This document shows positions 31,501 through 44,737 of a stretch of DNA of 64,000 nucleotides, one piece after another. How positions within the stretch are numbered: the stretch's first letter is position 1; each line of letters begins with the position of its first letter. The position numbers and the translations under genes were made by a program. The notes beneath the pieces are model-generated. The model searched no databases. It worked only from the letters and a program-made list of their open reading frames with translations, and was not told the origin of the DNA. The DNA comes from Struthio camelus (taxonomy: Eukaryota > Chordata > Aves > Struthioniformes > Struthionidae), in contig NC_090952.1 of the NCBI RefSeq assembly GCF_040807025.1, forward strand, positions 3,162,001 to 3,226,000, written 5' to 3'.

Positions 31501-34500
31501 TAGCACAGCAGACTCAAAGATATGCGGTTGAATTTTTAGAGGAAGGAAGGAGAGAGGTAGACTCTTTCTCCTTCCACACCCACAGGTGACTTGGAAACCC
31601 ACCTTATCCTCAGGCCCTTCTGCTTCCTCACTGACATCCCTGACTGCCTTCCTTCTGCTCTCCCAAGAAACCTGGGATAATTTTGAGTTCTCCTACCCTC
31701 AGGAGCAACATCTCCCATGTTCCTGCTCCAGTGCTAGCCAGCTGGGGACACTCGGGATCTCCATGACGCTACCAGGCTCTTTCCCATTGGCCAGTTGCTC
31801 TTCTCCCTGGCCTGTCGAGACTGGGTCCATAAGCTTGTTGGGGCATGGGCTGGGTCCCCAGGGTGAATTGTCCAGCTCCAGGCGTAACAGGGCCTGAGGG
31901 CAAGCAGGGCCCCTTGCATCCCAGACCCATCTAGTTGCATGAGCAGAAATCCACCCCCCTCCATTGGATGAGCAATCTCTGCTGGGAGGATTTTAGCTTG
32001 CCTATGCATTCCCTGTTGGCTGCCAGACTTCCTGTGTGTGTGTGTGCCAGCCTTCCCACGAGCCATGCCGCTGTGGGGTGTGTGATGCTGCTGGGCAGGG
32101 GGTCCTGTGTTGGGCAGGGTTGTGGGAAAGGCGCTGCCAGCGCCGCTCTGAACAGCGCGAGGGTCCTGCAGGTTTGCCTAGCCCAGCAATGTCCCTCTCC
32201 ACCACCACCAGTTGTAGATGTGTGGGGAGCAAGAGTTCTGTGCGGCAAACACGCAAGAATGGGATGAAACTGCGAAGGGACAGAGCAGGGGAGCAGAATA
32301 GATGAGCATTAGCGTCATTTAAGGCCAGAGATAACTGCCAGGACTAGTAGGAGGCAGAGGATGAGCCTGGAGATGCCTTCATCCGAGAGGGATACAAAGC
32401 TCACCCAGCTCTTTGCTCTGGACGGGTCACATAAGGTCTCTCTGCTGTAGCCAGCCACCCAGCTGATATCTCGGCAGTTTCCTGGTCCCGTCTCTGGCCC
32501 AGCTCGCTGTCCCCGTTGATCCCTGTTGCGTCAGGGAGGTGGGGTGCTGGGGGCCTCCCTTGTCTCTGCCGGCCTCTCCTCTGAGCCAGGACCGCAGTGA
32601 TCAGACTGGTTTAGCAAGTGGATGGGCCGCGAGGCTTGGGGGGCTGGGAGGGGCGGCTGCTTTCCCTTTGAAGGGCTCCCAGGAAGGATTTGATGGCTGG
32701 AAATTTCACAAGGAGGAGAAAGAAAAAGACAAAATAGGTGGTTTTGGGTTTCGGTGGGGGAGCGGGAGCCTCTGTCCGCTTTGCAGACCTTTGTTTCCTG
32801 GCTGTGGTGAAAGACAAGCAGCAGAGTGGGAGGGGGACACCCCCCTCCCCACCACTGTGCGTCTCCCACAAGGCTCTAAATCAGCATCTGAAAGCACAGA
32901 GGCTGAAGCAGCAGCTCCTCGCTCAAATCTGGTTTGGAGTCACCCCAGTGAGCCGGAATCGCAGAGGATTTGGGGACGTTCACTTCTCTGCCACGGTGCA
33001 GTGAGAGGTTGGTGCTTCAGTCTCTGAGCAATTCCCACTGCTGTGACACTAAAGCTGCGTCTGGCTGTGGTAATAGCAGGTGAAGGGCTGTATCAGGCTT
33101 GCAGCAGATGCAGGTGTAGGGGGAGTTCGGTATTGCTGAGTATGAGTTTTAGGCTGTAGCAGGATGGGGAAAAGCTGCTGCAGAATAAAAACATGGCTCA
33201 GCAACCCCTTAGCTAGACATCTGCAGGAGGAATCAAGCCTGCAGCGCCTCAGACCCTAATTAATCATCCCCCTTCCCATGCCCTAAGCGTGTGCCTGCTG
33301 CAACCTCCTTGGCAGAGCATGCTGTGGGTTTGTAACCTCTTGGGGATCCCAGGCAGAGCAGATCAGCTGTGACCCTCCAGGGGTCCTGTGGTGGGCGGGA
33401 AGCAGAGAGCCTCAGGGATGTGGCTGTCTCATGACCTGACTCAGTGGTGGCTGGGCACACTGTGCAGTGCAGGCTGGGACCCTGCTAACTGGAGAGGTCT
33501 GGGGAAGGATCTGAATACTTGCAGTCCCAAAAAACACTGCTGCGTACTGGCCCAGAGGGTTTGGGATCATTGCTCTCCAGCTGCCAGCAGTGGCAGGGAT
33601 GGTTTTGGAGGTGGGATCTGAGATTGAGTTCTCATTCCCGACCCAAACTTCCTTAAAGTTCAAAGACTTTCTTGCTTTTATCCAACCAAATTGTTAGCTC
33701 AAAGCTCTGTATAACTCAGTCCAGCACTTTCACCTCCTGGCTCCTACACCTTACTCCTCTGCTTGCTGCTGAGGAAAGGACCTGGGCATCTTTCTCGTGA
33801 ATCCTGACTGGTCAATTCCCCACGCACTCGGAGCCAGGAGGAGAACTAAGTTCCCTAGTCCACCTCCCTAGTTCTTACCCACTGACCACCAGGAAGCACC
33901 TTCCCTTCCCTTCTCTCTCCTTGCATTAGCAAAGGGAAGGTGTCAGATATGACCCTAAGTTTGGGTGTCCAATATCCAGGTGCCGCTGTCAGCTCCACAG
34001 TAAACCTTCCTTAACCCCTTCCAGGGCATTCCTGGTCCAAAACCCCTTCAGCATCTCAGAGCCAGCTTTCCACCAGAAAAGGAGTTTTAACAGCACTTTT
34101 TGTACTCAGAATGACAGGAAGAAAGTGGATTGCGTAGTCAGGTCATAAGAGAGCTGCTGTTATCGTTGTACCTCAGTTAAGCAAGACATGTTGTTCTCGC
34201 TGTTGCATGACGCATCGGGACAAAATGGAATTTCAGACCTACGCCTCTCAGGTTTTGTCTTACTTCATGCATCTAGTATCTCAGGGCCTCCTCGGAGGCA
34301 ATATCTGCCTTTGATTGGAGAGGCTGCAAAGGTGTTGTATGAAGCAAAGTGCCCCGACTGTTGATAGACTCAAGGCCATTTCCTTTTGATTGAACTCATG
34401 GCAGATAAGAGTGCTGGAGATTGCTTTGTCTGATTCCTGAAATCAAAAGCTTCTCTTCCTTGGGAAATCATTTACAGACGGAGCTCCACAGGGGCTCCCA

Positions 34501-37500
34501 CGGCTCGGCTGGCCTGGATGTGAAGCGGGCTCTGAAGCAGTGGAGAGCTGGACAGGCCTCCATCCTGCAGGCTCTGGCCTGGCTTTCATCTTGCTCCCAA
34601 GAGTGGGATTCATCCGGTCTTGCTTTTGAAGTCTGCAGCCTTGCTGCCTCCATTTAAGCTGATCGTCAAGCTCTTTGGATAAGCCCAGCAAGAAATGAGC
34701 GCTTTCTGGGCCCTGCTTTGTGTATCTTCTTTAGGGTGAGATGAATCCCTCTCCCTAGTCTCTCTCCATCAGCTGCAAAGGGAGCCCACGGCAGCGTTCC
34801 CCTTTGCCCAGACCAGTCCACCCCAAGCACCCGTGTTGTGCTCGCAGCCTCATAGGGGCTATCTGCTGGGGACCTGAGCTGTAGCAAGCTCTGGCCCACG
34901 CCACTGGGTCCATCCACGCTGTGCGACTGAGAACTCAGACCCACCAAACTGAGACAGGCATTTTCCTTTCAGGAACGCTCCAAAACTGACCCTATGCTTA
35001 TCCCGACTGCACGTATCTCACAGCGCCTGGTGCAATCCATACTGGGATGAGTGGTGTGCCCACAGCGTGATGAGGTCCCCCACCCTTAGCCAACAGCCCT
35101 CACTGGCTACGATCTGGCAGGGCTCAAATTGGACACGGCAGCGACTGAAAAGAGAAACACCTGAACGTCCCCCTGAACTCTTAGGGAGCCTCAGGAAATA
35201 TGAGAGGCAGCGGAAGATCTGTTTGCTGCAAAGGGGAACATTAGTCTAGGGAACAGTCACCTTAAAATGAGAACAGTGAATATCTGGTTTCAGAGCCTGG
35301 GTCCTCAGAAACACCCCCTTCCTCAGTACTTCGCAGGCACTGATAAAGAGATGGGAAATACTGGTTTTTTCCCAAAGGGCTGGTATAAAAACGACAAGAT
35401 CGTGTATACTTGTTTATCCTCAGCTGTGCTGCGGGAACGCTTTTAACACTGCTGGAGGAGAGTTGGCGTTGGAAAGCGCTTGCGCTAGTGATGTTGTTCC
35501 ACTGGCTTGTTTCATTCATCACTGACGGTGAATGCTTGTTTTTGCTTTCACTTCCCTGCTTCTGGTGTTCATTTCATGGCCTGAGGAACTTTCATCTGAG
35601 CTCATAAGCTCGGTCGGTCGGTTGGTTTAAATTTCCAAGTGTGGCTATGCAGGTTGTGCAATGTTTTGTGGAAAATGCCCCCGATTTCCCCACCAGCCCC
35701 AGCATGATTTGAGAATTATGAGCTTTTAGCACTTAGACCGCTCCTGTCCAGGTTCCCAGCCTGCAGTGCTGCAGGTATACAGCCAGCTTCGAAGAACAAC
35801 ACGTGCTGCAATCCTGCTGCGAGGGGGTTCCCTGGAAAACAAAGAAACACCAGGAAGACGCTTCTGATAAAGACTGATTTATTCCCACTTGTTTACTATT
35901 AAAGGGACCGACGTTTCTAGTCCTTTTGCCACATTAGCTGAACTTTCCCGTATTCAGCACGCTGGCTCAGAGCTGTTCCTCGGGAGGATCTCAACGTTAG
36001 TTGGCGTCCCCAAGTCCAAAATCTTGCACCTGATATAAATGATCTAGTTTGCGTATTTGTTGCGCGTTACACTGCCAGAAGCCAGGGGGTGATTACAAGC
36101 TGGTTGGTTACTATCGTACGTTGCTTTTCCAGTGTTTATCAGTGGTGGTTGTATTCAGAGCCTCATCCTGCCCAGGGCTGGCTGTGCTCGTTTCTCATAT
36201 GCTGTTGTCGGCCGCAGGGCCACTGAGTACACAGCTGCCTGTTCATACAGCTACGACTGCAGTTTACTTGCACCGTCGCTGTGACGAGGGGCCAGGGACT
36301 GGTTGCATTGAGGCTGTTGATGAGTTTGCTAGTAAAAAAACTTTTGATGTTTTCGCTTGGTTAAAAAAAAAAACAAACTACTAGAGCATCTGGGATGGCT
36401 CCTGCTCTGTCCCCTATGGGCAAAAGTTTCTTGTAATCGGAGGGTGTTTCATGCAAGGCACTAAACATTTGGTCCAGCTCTTGAGACCTGGTGCCCTAAG
36501 GGAAGGCATTTCCAAAGTAGTTCTTTCCCCGGACAAAGCCCTTGTCCTAGCTAGACCTGCTTTCACATTGCACAGGGTAAACCAGGGGAGTTTTAGCCTC
36601 CTTAGCTTGACCCCAGCCTTTTCATCTCACCTTCCAGATGCTTCAGCATGGCCAGGCTCAGCCTGGACCACCAGCGGGTACCTGGCACAGGGTTTTTTTT
36701 ACACCAGTTTGGATGCAGCAGCTTCAGCTGGCAACAAGCCAGCTGCAAGATCTGAAAAGTCACCAGCCACGGATCCAGGTTTAATTTGAAAACAACCGTG
36801 GACGTCAGCCATTTGTGTGGCTGGTGCTGAAGAGGTCCCCATGGCCTGAAAGGATGGGGGAGAAAAACCTTCCATGCTCTTTGGGAAGGCAGCAACCCCA
36901 TGAGAACAGATAAGCTTTTCCCTTCCCTTGCAGGAACCCAGCTCCTTTCTGCCTCCCTTTGGCACGGGGACAGAGTGACCTTAGCCTCTGACCTTCACCC
37001 TATTTCTGTGATCCATGCATCACCTCAAGGTGCTGGGGATGTACTGAGAGGTGGTGACAGTGGCAGCACCAGCTATCTGATGTGCCCCTCTGCAGGGACT
37101 CAGCTTGTGCTGGATTGTGTCCGGGGGGGGGCAAGGGGCTTTGGCAAAGGGCCAAGAGGGCACCAGAAATCAGAGAAGGAAGTTCTTGGGGTTGTTTTGG
37201 AGTCGAAAAGCAGTAAGGAGAAGGAAAGAGCTTGGTACTGGGTTGCTTAGTGTGGTGGCAGCATGGATACAGCTTAGGAGGGAAGGCAGGTGAGATGGGG
37301 CTGGGGATGTCTCCGGCATGTCCGGAGGAGAAGTCACTGAACTGGGAGCTACAGTGGCACCAGACCTACTGCTGCTGGCAGTGCCCCCACTGCTACACTG
37401 AGACGCCGTGAAGAGGGGCTGCCAGGGAGAGGGGAGACTCTGCTTCGCCGGCAGTGACGCTACTGATGGTTGTGACAAGTGCTGGAGGAGGCTGGAGGCA

Positions 37501-38100
37501 GAGGCGTGGGGAAGAGGCAGCGTCCTGGCAGCGTTTGGGGGAGGGGGTGACCCGAGGACCCTGGCAGCAGCAGTGCTGGGCAGCAGTGCCTCCTCTTGGA
37601 GCAGAGGGAGCAGCATTTTGGGATTTCCTCTGAGAAGCCACCGAAGGGACTGATGATGGACAGGTGACTTTTATTCCCTCGTTTTTATTCCCTGGCTTTT
37701 CACATTCCATTTTCCCCGCTCAAAAAGAGAGAGCAGAAAATGACTGCTTGGCCTTTGCATAGGAACTGAGCTGGGAAGTGCTGGGAAGGAAAACTTCTCC
37801 TTTGCTTTTTTTTCCTAGTGGGGAAAAGTAAGATTTATCCTCCTCCCTCTATCCACTTAATCTATTAATTCCTAATCCTCCTCCTTTTCTCCCCAGGAAT
37901 AAGAAATGAGATGAAGCGGGAATCTCCTTGCTATTAAAAAGGGAGGGGAGAAGCTTTTCCACAAGCTTCTGTGTGAAAAATTGAACTATTCACCCAAAAA
38001 TGGCGTTTCCTCATAAAAATGCCATCCCTTGGGGGAAAAAAAAAGTTAAAAAAAAAAAAAATCTCTCTTTTCAGTGTAGGGGGACCAAACGTGGGAGATA
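25501..38100 (+). other. Intergenic region between KLF8 and KLF5L
   Basis: Ordinary-complexity sequence of moderate GC. I found no exon with recognisable protein similarity, no RNA gene and no clear transposon. Short tracts: a T/C run at 29307-29332, an A run at about 36363-36374. A compact motif cluster at 26399-26454 is listed separately. Short open frames on both strands have no family features. Confidence 0.5.
26399..26454 (+). promoter_or_regulatory. Candidate enhancer cluster (AP-1, E-box, TEAD, MEF2)
   Basis: Within 56 bp: TGACTCA (AP-1) at 26399-26405, CATCTG (E-box) at 26406-26411, CATTCCT (TEAD/MCAT) at 26416-26422 and CTATTTATAT (MEF2/CArG-like) at 26445-26454. The dense order is suggestive; there is no functional evidence in the sequence itself. 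Confidence 0.35.
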
Positions 38101-39145
38101 AAGAAGTTTGTGCTGTAGGTTGTTTGAGTCCTGGAGGGCAGGGTGGTGGGGTGGGGGCTGAGGCGAGGACGCGGCGGTGGCCAGGACCTCTCCAGCCAGC
38201 CGCGGACGCTGGTGGAGAGCCGGCTTGTCCAGAGAGAGCCGAGCTGTTGCGCTGAGCGCCCACCATGCCTTTGCCCAGGGGCTGCGCCCAGGCGGTCTCT
38301 GCATCGCACCAGGCCCTGCGGTGACGGCAGCAGCTCTGCGGGGGGATTCGGAGGCTTGCAGCTCTCCGGGAACCCCCCGGGCACCGTGCCCCCCCTCCCC
38401 GGGAACGCGGCTGGGCTTCGCCACGGTGCCTGTCCCTGCGCCCGTGCCCCTGACGGGAGAGCGCCCGCAGGGCGCGCTTCCCACCACGGGGGAGATGCTG
38501 CTGGGCCACGGCCTTCACCAGCCTCCCCCGGGGCAGCGGCGGCGGGGGGGGGGGGAACACCCGCCCGAAAACGCCCCCGTGACGGGGAGCACCACCCCGC
38601 AAGCGGGTGTTTCTGCCCCGGCGGGGTGGGGAGCTGGGGGAACAACGCGGGTCTCGGCCGGGGGGGTGGCTGGCGGGCCGCGGAGGCCGGGCTCCGGCGG
38701 GAGCGGGGAAGGCGGCTGGCTGGTGGCAGGGCTGCCGGCCGCCCCGCTCTCCGCCGAGGCCCTTTTATCTGCCCGTGGCCCGAAGGAGCCGTCAGCTGGC
38801 TCGGTGGCGGGGCGGCGGGAGCCTGATTGGCTCGCCCCGGCCTCGCCGGCTTCCAGGTTGGCGTTCCTCCTCCCGCAGGACAGGTAAAGCCTTCCCGCGC
38901 CGCTCCGGCTCCCGGCGGCACCTGGCTCCCGAGGATTAGCGACGGGCTCGCCGGCTCACACCTCTGGGCTGCGTGGCTTTTGTTTTGCTTTTTGGTTTTT
39001 TTAATACGTTTTTCTCCCCCTTCCCCCTCCCCCCCCCCCGCTCCTTTTTTTTTAAATTTTGAGATCTTTTCTTTTTTTCTTTCCGCCCTCGGCGGAGCGG
39101 GGCCGGGGCGCTGCGCGCAGGGAGCTCGCGGGGGGCGTGGGAGGA
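38101..39145 (+). promoter_or_regulatory. KLF5L promoter CpG island and 5' UTR
   Basis: CpG island starting at about 38.15 kb. A GC box GGCGGGGCGG at 38806-38815 and an inverted CCAAT box at 38826-38830 lie about 320-340 bp before the ATG, so transcription probably starts at about 38.85-39.0 kb. A pyrimidine-rich T/C stretch at 39010-39085 would fall in the 5' UTR. No TATA box. The CpG island continues past exon 1 to about 41.5 kb. Confidence 0.6.
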
Positions 39146-39313
39146 ATGAGCCGCGGCGGGCTGGCGCTGCGCACCCCGCTGCCCGACGACAGCTCCGGCT
39201 TCGCGCCCCTGAGGCCCGTCGCCATGTCGGGGGAATCGGGCGAGGACGCCTCGGTCTTTGAGGACATCAAGCCGGCCGGCCGGACCTTGGAAAACCAGCC
39301 CGACTTGGCGCAG
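39146..39313 (+). CDS. KLF5L: KLF5L exon 1
   Basis: 56 codons from ATG 39146 to donor CAG|gtaagg at 39314. The product begins MSRGGLALRTPLPDD, contains the KLF5-like run SVFEDIKP (human KLF5: PVFAQLKP) and ends QPDLAQ. It is shorter than KLF5 exon 1 and lacks its Pro/Ala/Gln-rich stretch. A second in-frame ATG at 39224 has a better context (GTCGCCATGT) and could be used instead, dropping 26 residues. The exon is chosen because the VFxxxKP block, phase 0 and the DLxQ ending all match KLF5. The CpG island and CCAAT/GC boxes upstream support it as the first exon. Confidence 0.83.
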
Positions 39314-42300
39314 GTAAGGCGGAGGCCGGCAGCTCCCCGCGCGCCCGGCGAGACGGGGCCGGGCGCCCTCAGCCCGGACGGCGGGTTTTGCTTGCCGGAG
39401 CTGGCGCTTCCCGCTTCCGTCCCCCGAGCGATTTTCCTTCCCGAGCCTCCAAGTTGTTGAGTGCTTTTCGGCAGAGGTTTTTGCGAGGCCGAAAGGATCG
39501 CGTGAAAAGCAGCTGGAGAAGTACCGGATCCGAAGCGGGTGTAAAGTCCCGGAGAGCTGCGCCCATTTACGGCCGCGGAGGTTTTCGCCCAACTAGGTGT
39601 GCTTGGACTTCTAGCGCCTTCAGCAAAAGCCACTGGATGGCACAGTGATAGCTGTGTGGATATGATTTAATTCTGCTTTTTTGTGTGCGTGTGTGTGTGT
39701 AAGACGTGTCCGCTGCTTCGTGCACTTTGTTTCCCCTCCTGCTGGATTTTTCTCCTCAGCTTTTGGGAGGACGCGCTTCGTTCCGTGTTTTGCTTCTCCC
39801 TTTTAAATACCCCCAAAACCGTTGCAACTTCTGGAGGGCAGCGCTGCGGGAGAGGGCTCTGCTGCCGGGAGCGGGTTTAGCTCGCTCTCTGGAGCGCGGT
39901 TTCGTTTCCTCCCCGCCGGTGGGGTTAACGCGCGTCGGGGAAGGCTTCGGCCCCGCGGCCTCCCGCGGAGGTGCCCAGGGGAGGGGGGTACGGCAGGGCC
40001 GAGAGCGACCCGCCTCGGTGCTGCCGGTTGGGAAAGACGTGGGAGCGGGCTCTTTCCTCGCTGCTGGAGTCGTGGTTGCGGGCGGAGGGGAGGGAGGGGG
40101 GTCGGTCTCCTGCCCAGCCGGCGGCGGCGAAGGAATTCTCCTTGAAATTCCCCAGCTCGGCGGCTTCCCCCTGCGCGCGGCCGGGCTGGAGACAAAGCGC
40201 CGGAGAAGCGGCTCCCGGAGGGAGCGGTTGCCGCGCGCAGCCCCGGCGCGGGCACGCGGGGCCTCGCACGTGCGCGCGGCGCCGGCGGCCGACGCCAGCC
40301 TCGGGCCCGGGGTGAGGGAGCAGGGGCCGATCCCCCCCCCCCTCGCCTCCTGCAGCAGGTCCTGCCCCCCTGCCCGGCTCCGAGTCGCACGCGGAGCCCG
40401 GCGGCCCCGGGCACCATTTTAAAGCCTGGCCGCGCTGTTGCCCCGCGGCGGCCGCCGCCTCCCCGCCCCGTCCGAGGCGAGAGGCCCGGCTGCCGAGGGC
40501 CGGCTCCTTATCGCTCTTTTCCCCGGCCGCCTCTCTGGGTGAAGGGAGAAACGGCGTTTCCGCCGCCTCGGCCCCTCTTCCCCGCTGCGGGAGAACAGGG
40601 AAGAGCGTGGAGCTGATCTTCCCGGGGGGGGGGGGGGAGAGAGAAAAAAAGGCCCCAGGGTGAAGGGGGCTGGCGTCACCCAGCCGTGCCCCCCCCCCGT
40701 TGCGGCGGCCCCGGGGCTCTTCCCGCTCCAACCTGGCAGCGCCGAGGTGCCGGCTCGCTGCAGCGCTCGCCTTCGCCCCGGCACCGCCAACAGCTTGTGA
40801 CTAACCCCCCCGCTCCGGCCTCCCCAGCGCCATTTTGACGTGGGGGCTCCGGGATGCGGCGCGGAGCAGGGAGCCCCCTCCTGCCTCCCTGTCCGGCGGG
40901 GCTCGGGCTCCCCGCTGGCTCGGCGGACGCTGCCCGGGGCTCCTTTCGAGGCTGTGAAGCCTCCCCCGAGGCTGCGGGCCTCTCGGGGGAGATGGGCAAT
41001 GGCCACAGCCCCCGGGGGGACTCGGGGCAGGGGACGGTGCTGAGGCCATGGCGGCTGGGCCGGGCCGGGCAGGGCCGGACCGAGCTGGCCCCCGTTCAGG
41101 AGCGTCGCCTTCCCCGGGGCAGGCCGCGGCGGCAGTTCCCAACCCTGTGTTGCTCCCGGACCCCCTCGGCCAGCGTGTCCCCACACCCCCCACTCCCTTA
41201 GCTTCAGATTGCTGGGGTCAGCGTTGCTTGGTGCACCCTCTGCCAGCCCCGGTGCTGGACCCCTCCCCGTCATGACGCCTGCGGGTGCTGGCTGCACCCA
41301 GCCCGGCGCCGGGGGCTGGGAAGCCGCCTGTCCCGATGGGCCGGGACCGCCGGCGCCGCCTGGGAGGCTGCGGCATGCAGCCCACCCACCGCACCGCGCC
41401 TGGCCGCCGCCGGCCCCTCCGCGATCCTGCTCCTCCGCTGGCTCCTGAGGGCACGGCACGGAGAGGCGGGTGGCTCCCGGGAGCCCCGCAGCAGGGAGAG
41501 GGGACACCGGGCCAGCACTTTTTCCCAGCCCCAGGAGGGCACTGCCTGGCCCGTGCTGGCCCCGGAAGTGGCCACACGCTCTTGACTACGAGCAGCCCAA
41601 GGCCAGGCTGAAGGAGGCCCTGGACGGCAGCTCTGGAGGGACCTCGGCCACGTCGCCGGGGTTTGGCAGCCAGGGAACTTGCCTGTGCTGGTGCACAACT
41701 CGCCGCTGTGCTCTAGGCGTGCAGCCTCCCCGCAGACCCCGGCAGGGACTCATCCCAGCCACCTCCCACCCTTCCCTTCGCCCCAGCCGCCAGCCGCGTG
41801 GGGGGCCTTGCTTTGCCGAGACCCCCCACTTGCTCTGCCCCAAGCGCCTCCCAGTATTTCCTCACAGACGTTAAAACCCTCTCCGCAAGAAATCCTCTCC
41901 ACTAGCGCTCGCTGCTGGGGGCTGGAGACCCTCTGGCAGCCCAGCCTCGCCTCTAACAGCCGTTCCCGTCCCGCGCCCTCCCAGCGAGGATCTTGTACTG
42001 GCAGCATTGCAGACTGCCTTGATGGAGATCTCGGGAAGGGATCCCCAAAGTCCGGTGTGTCCATGAGACAGGGAGCCACTAGGGCTATGGTTCCTTCTAG
42101 CAAGCATGTGTAATCTGCAAGAGCATTCACCCCATGCAGCTTGGAAAGGGAGGTTTAATCTGGGCTCCGTGATGGATCAGGCCCGCTCAGGCTGTTATCC
42201 ACAAGGCAGGTTGCTCCGGTCGGGTGAAGGGGCTTGGGCAGAAGTGTGGAGCTATGGAGAAGGGATTAGGGCTTTGTCCGGCTGTTTCCTCACTCGTGTC

Positions 42301-44677
42301 CTTGGTTCACCTCTCTCAGCAGCAACAGTATTAACTCTGATGCCTGAAGGGTCAGTTTTGGGGCTCCTAACCCGGCTTGGTTTCCTAGCTAGTTGCCCTC
42401 CACCAATTGCACGGCTTGAGGACAGCAGCCGAACGGATGTCTGCTCAGGGAGCTGTTTGTTTTCCTAGGAAAAGTAGCCCCAGTGCAGACAGGGCCAAGA
42501 AGGGAGTTGGTCAGAGCCCAGGACGGCCGTCTCCTGGGGAGCTGCTCTTCTCCCTGCCCGATAAGCTGAGTGCTGGATGAATGTGCTGTGCCGGTGGTCC
42601 TGAGCGGGGCCAGCCCACGTCCCCATGTTGCTTGTGGCGGGGGGTTGCAGTCAGGAATGTCCTTCAAAGAACGGTTGTGAAATGAAGGCAGTGGCTCCTC
42701 TTACCGTATTCCCTGGTGATCCAGCAAATAGAAGAAAAGTGCAAAACAGTGGCAAGAGGTGGTTATGAATGTGTGGGAAACCAATTAGGAGCGAGATGGC
42801 ATTTGCCACCCAGCCCTCCTCTTTCCCTGTAATCCCTGTATTTCTCATTGCTCAGAGCCCCCCTGTTTCCCCCATCATCCACAGGCTTTGACGCTCGTTG
42901 CGCTGCTCCCTTTCTCCCCAGAGCCCCTGTCCCTCAGTGCCTGATTTGGGCAGGTCATCTGAAGTTGGATAGTAAAGAACCACTGAAAAAAGGAGGTGTG
43001 GGTTATCTTGAGTGCAGGTTATACGTGTGAAAGTATGGTAGCTCCCTATTTGATCTAGGAGGAGGACAAAGTTTGCTTTCTCCCCGTTGTGCTGCTCGTT
43101 AAGCAGCTGTAACCCAAGCTGCCAGAGGATTAGGCAACAGGGCTGGTGCTTACTACTGCACCAAGGGTTCAGCACGTGACCTGGGGAGCAGAGCTCACGC
43201 CTCATCCCCGGCTGGTGGGAAGCACTATGGGGAGAGACAGGCAGCACCTCTCTCTGGAGTGGTGGCTCCTCTCTTTGGTCAGCCCACTGCCACGTCTTGT
43301 CCTTGCATGGTGGATTCTGCATCCCCACATCCACCACGCCTCTTCCACTGCAATTGGCAATGCCTTCATTTCAGGATGCTGTCCTTCCTGCCCTTCAAAG
43401 GGAAGAAGGGTTTCTCACTCCTGTTGGGTCACCGAGGCAATTCAGCCCCACTGCCAGTTTCCCTGGGTTGGAGGCAGCCAAGGGGAAGGATGGCTCTGGT
43501 GGGCAGCCCTGGGGGTAGCCAGTCAGCAATGTCAGCTCTTTGGCACAGGACCAATGTTGTGCCACTCAAAAAGTCCCTATGTGGACAAAGGGGTCCCTGA
43601 TGCTGGGGACCTTTTGGATGATCAGATCGGTTGGTGGTGAGTGGAGGCATTTCCACAGGAGTGTGATAAGTACCTTCCTGTGGGACATGCCCCGTGTGTC
43701 GCGCAAGGCTGAGTATAGGGGTATGTGAGGCAGATTCCCTACCAGCACTCCATATCCAGCTGGAAGGAGGCTGGAAAGCAGGGAAGCTGTCCTCAGCAAT
43801 GTCCTGTGCGTCACCAGCTCAGCCTCCCACAGCTGTGGCAGGATTTTTTGAGCGAACCCACCTTGGGGCCTATAGTCAGTGGTGGCTAAACCCTCAAGGC
43901 CCAGGGCTGGCCCCAGATCTCCCAGGGAGGAGCCTTCTATGACTTGGCCCACATAGCTTTTATGAATGCCAAATGCTCTGCTCGCTGTAGAAAAGAGACA
44001 CTGAAGAGGCTGCCATAGCTGGAGGGCTGAAAAGCTGGATTGCTTTAAGTTTGGGAAACCCTTTGCTCCAGGAGGCTCTTTTTTGCTGCAGCAGGCTGTT
44101 TTGCAGAGCCATTTGACAAGACTTAGAAAAAGGCTACGACCTGTCAGAGAGATCCAGCACTTGCTGTTGCCCACAGGGCATTTCTAGCTGTATAGGGCTT
44201 GAGTGGTCCTGACTTCTCTCTCACCGATCACCAGCAAAGACACTAACAAACTCCTGCCACTCTCTTATCTTATTCATTGGAAAGTTCCCCCTTCCTCCAC
44301 AAATAGCTTTTCAAACAATAGGGGAGGATGGGAGATATTTTTTTACTGAAAATATTATTCTGGTTCAGGTGGAAATGGATCATTTGTGGAGTTATGGATA
44401 TTTTTGCCCTTTCCTCTGCCCTTCCAGCCACCTCTTCTCACCTTGCCCCAAATTAGAAAAAAGAAAAGCGAGGTGAAAAAAGGGATCTACGTTTATAATA
44501 AGCATTTTCCCTTTCTGATTTGAGTCAGATGATTGACTGGAAATAGAATTTTCCTCTTTTAATCTCAAGAGATCAATGCTAGAAAGAAGATAAAGAAGAA
44601 ACTCAAATGAAACCAAAAGCAAAGGCTATTCAAAGAAGCATTTTAGAACAGAATGGAAATGTATGGTATGTATATCT

Positions 44678-44737
44678 GGAACGAGGGGACCAGGAGGGAC
44701 TCCAGGGGGAACGAGGGGACCAGGAGGGACTCCAGGG
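44678..44737 (+). repeat. 30-bp tandem duplication
   Basis: Two perfect adjacent copies of a 30-bp unit beginning GGAACGAGGGGACCAGG and ending ACTCCAGGG. The lack of divergence points to a recent event. Confidence 0.9.

Noticed and set aside
25501-38100. Search for CR1 LINEs, retroviral copies, tRNAs or other RNA genes
   Set aside because: No recognisable ends, coding remnants or cloverleaf found by eye; small or old copies could be missed.
38143-38887. Overlapping open frames upstream of KLF5L on both strands
   Set aside because: CpG-island artefacts overlapping the promoter; no similarity or splice support.
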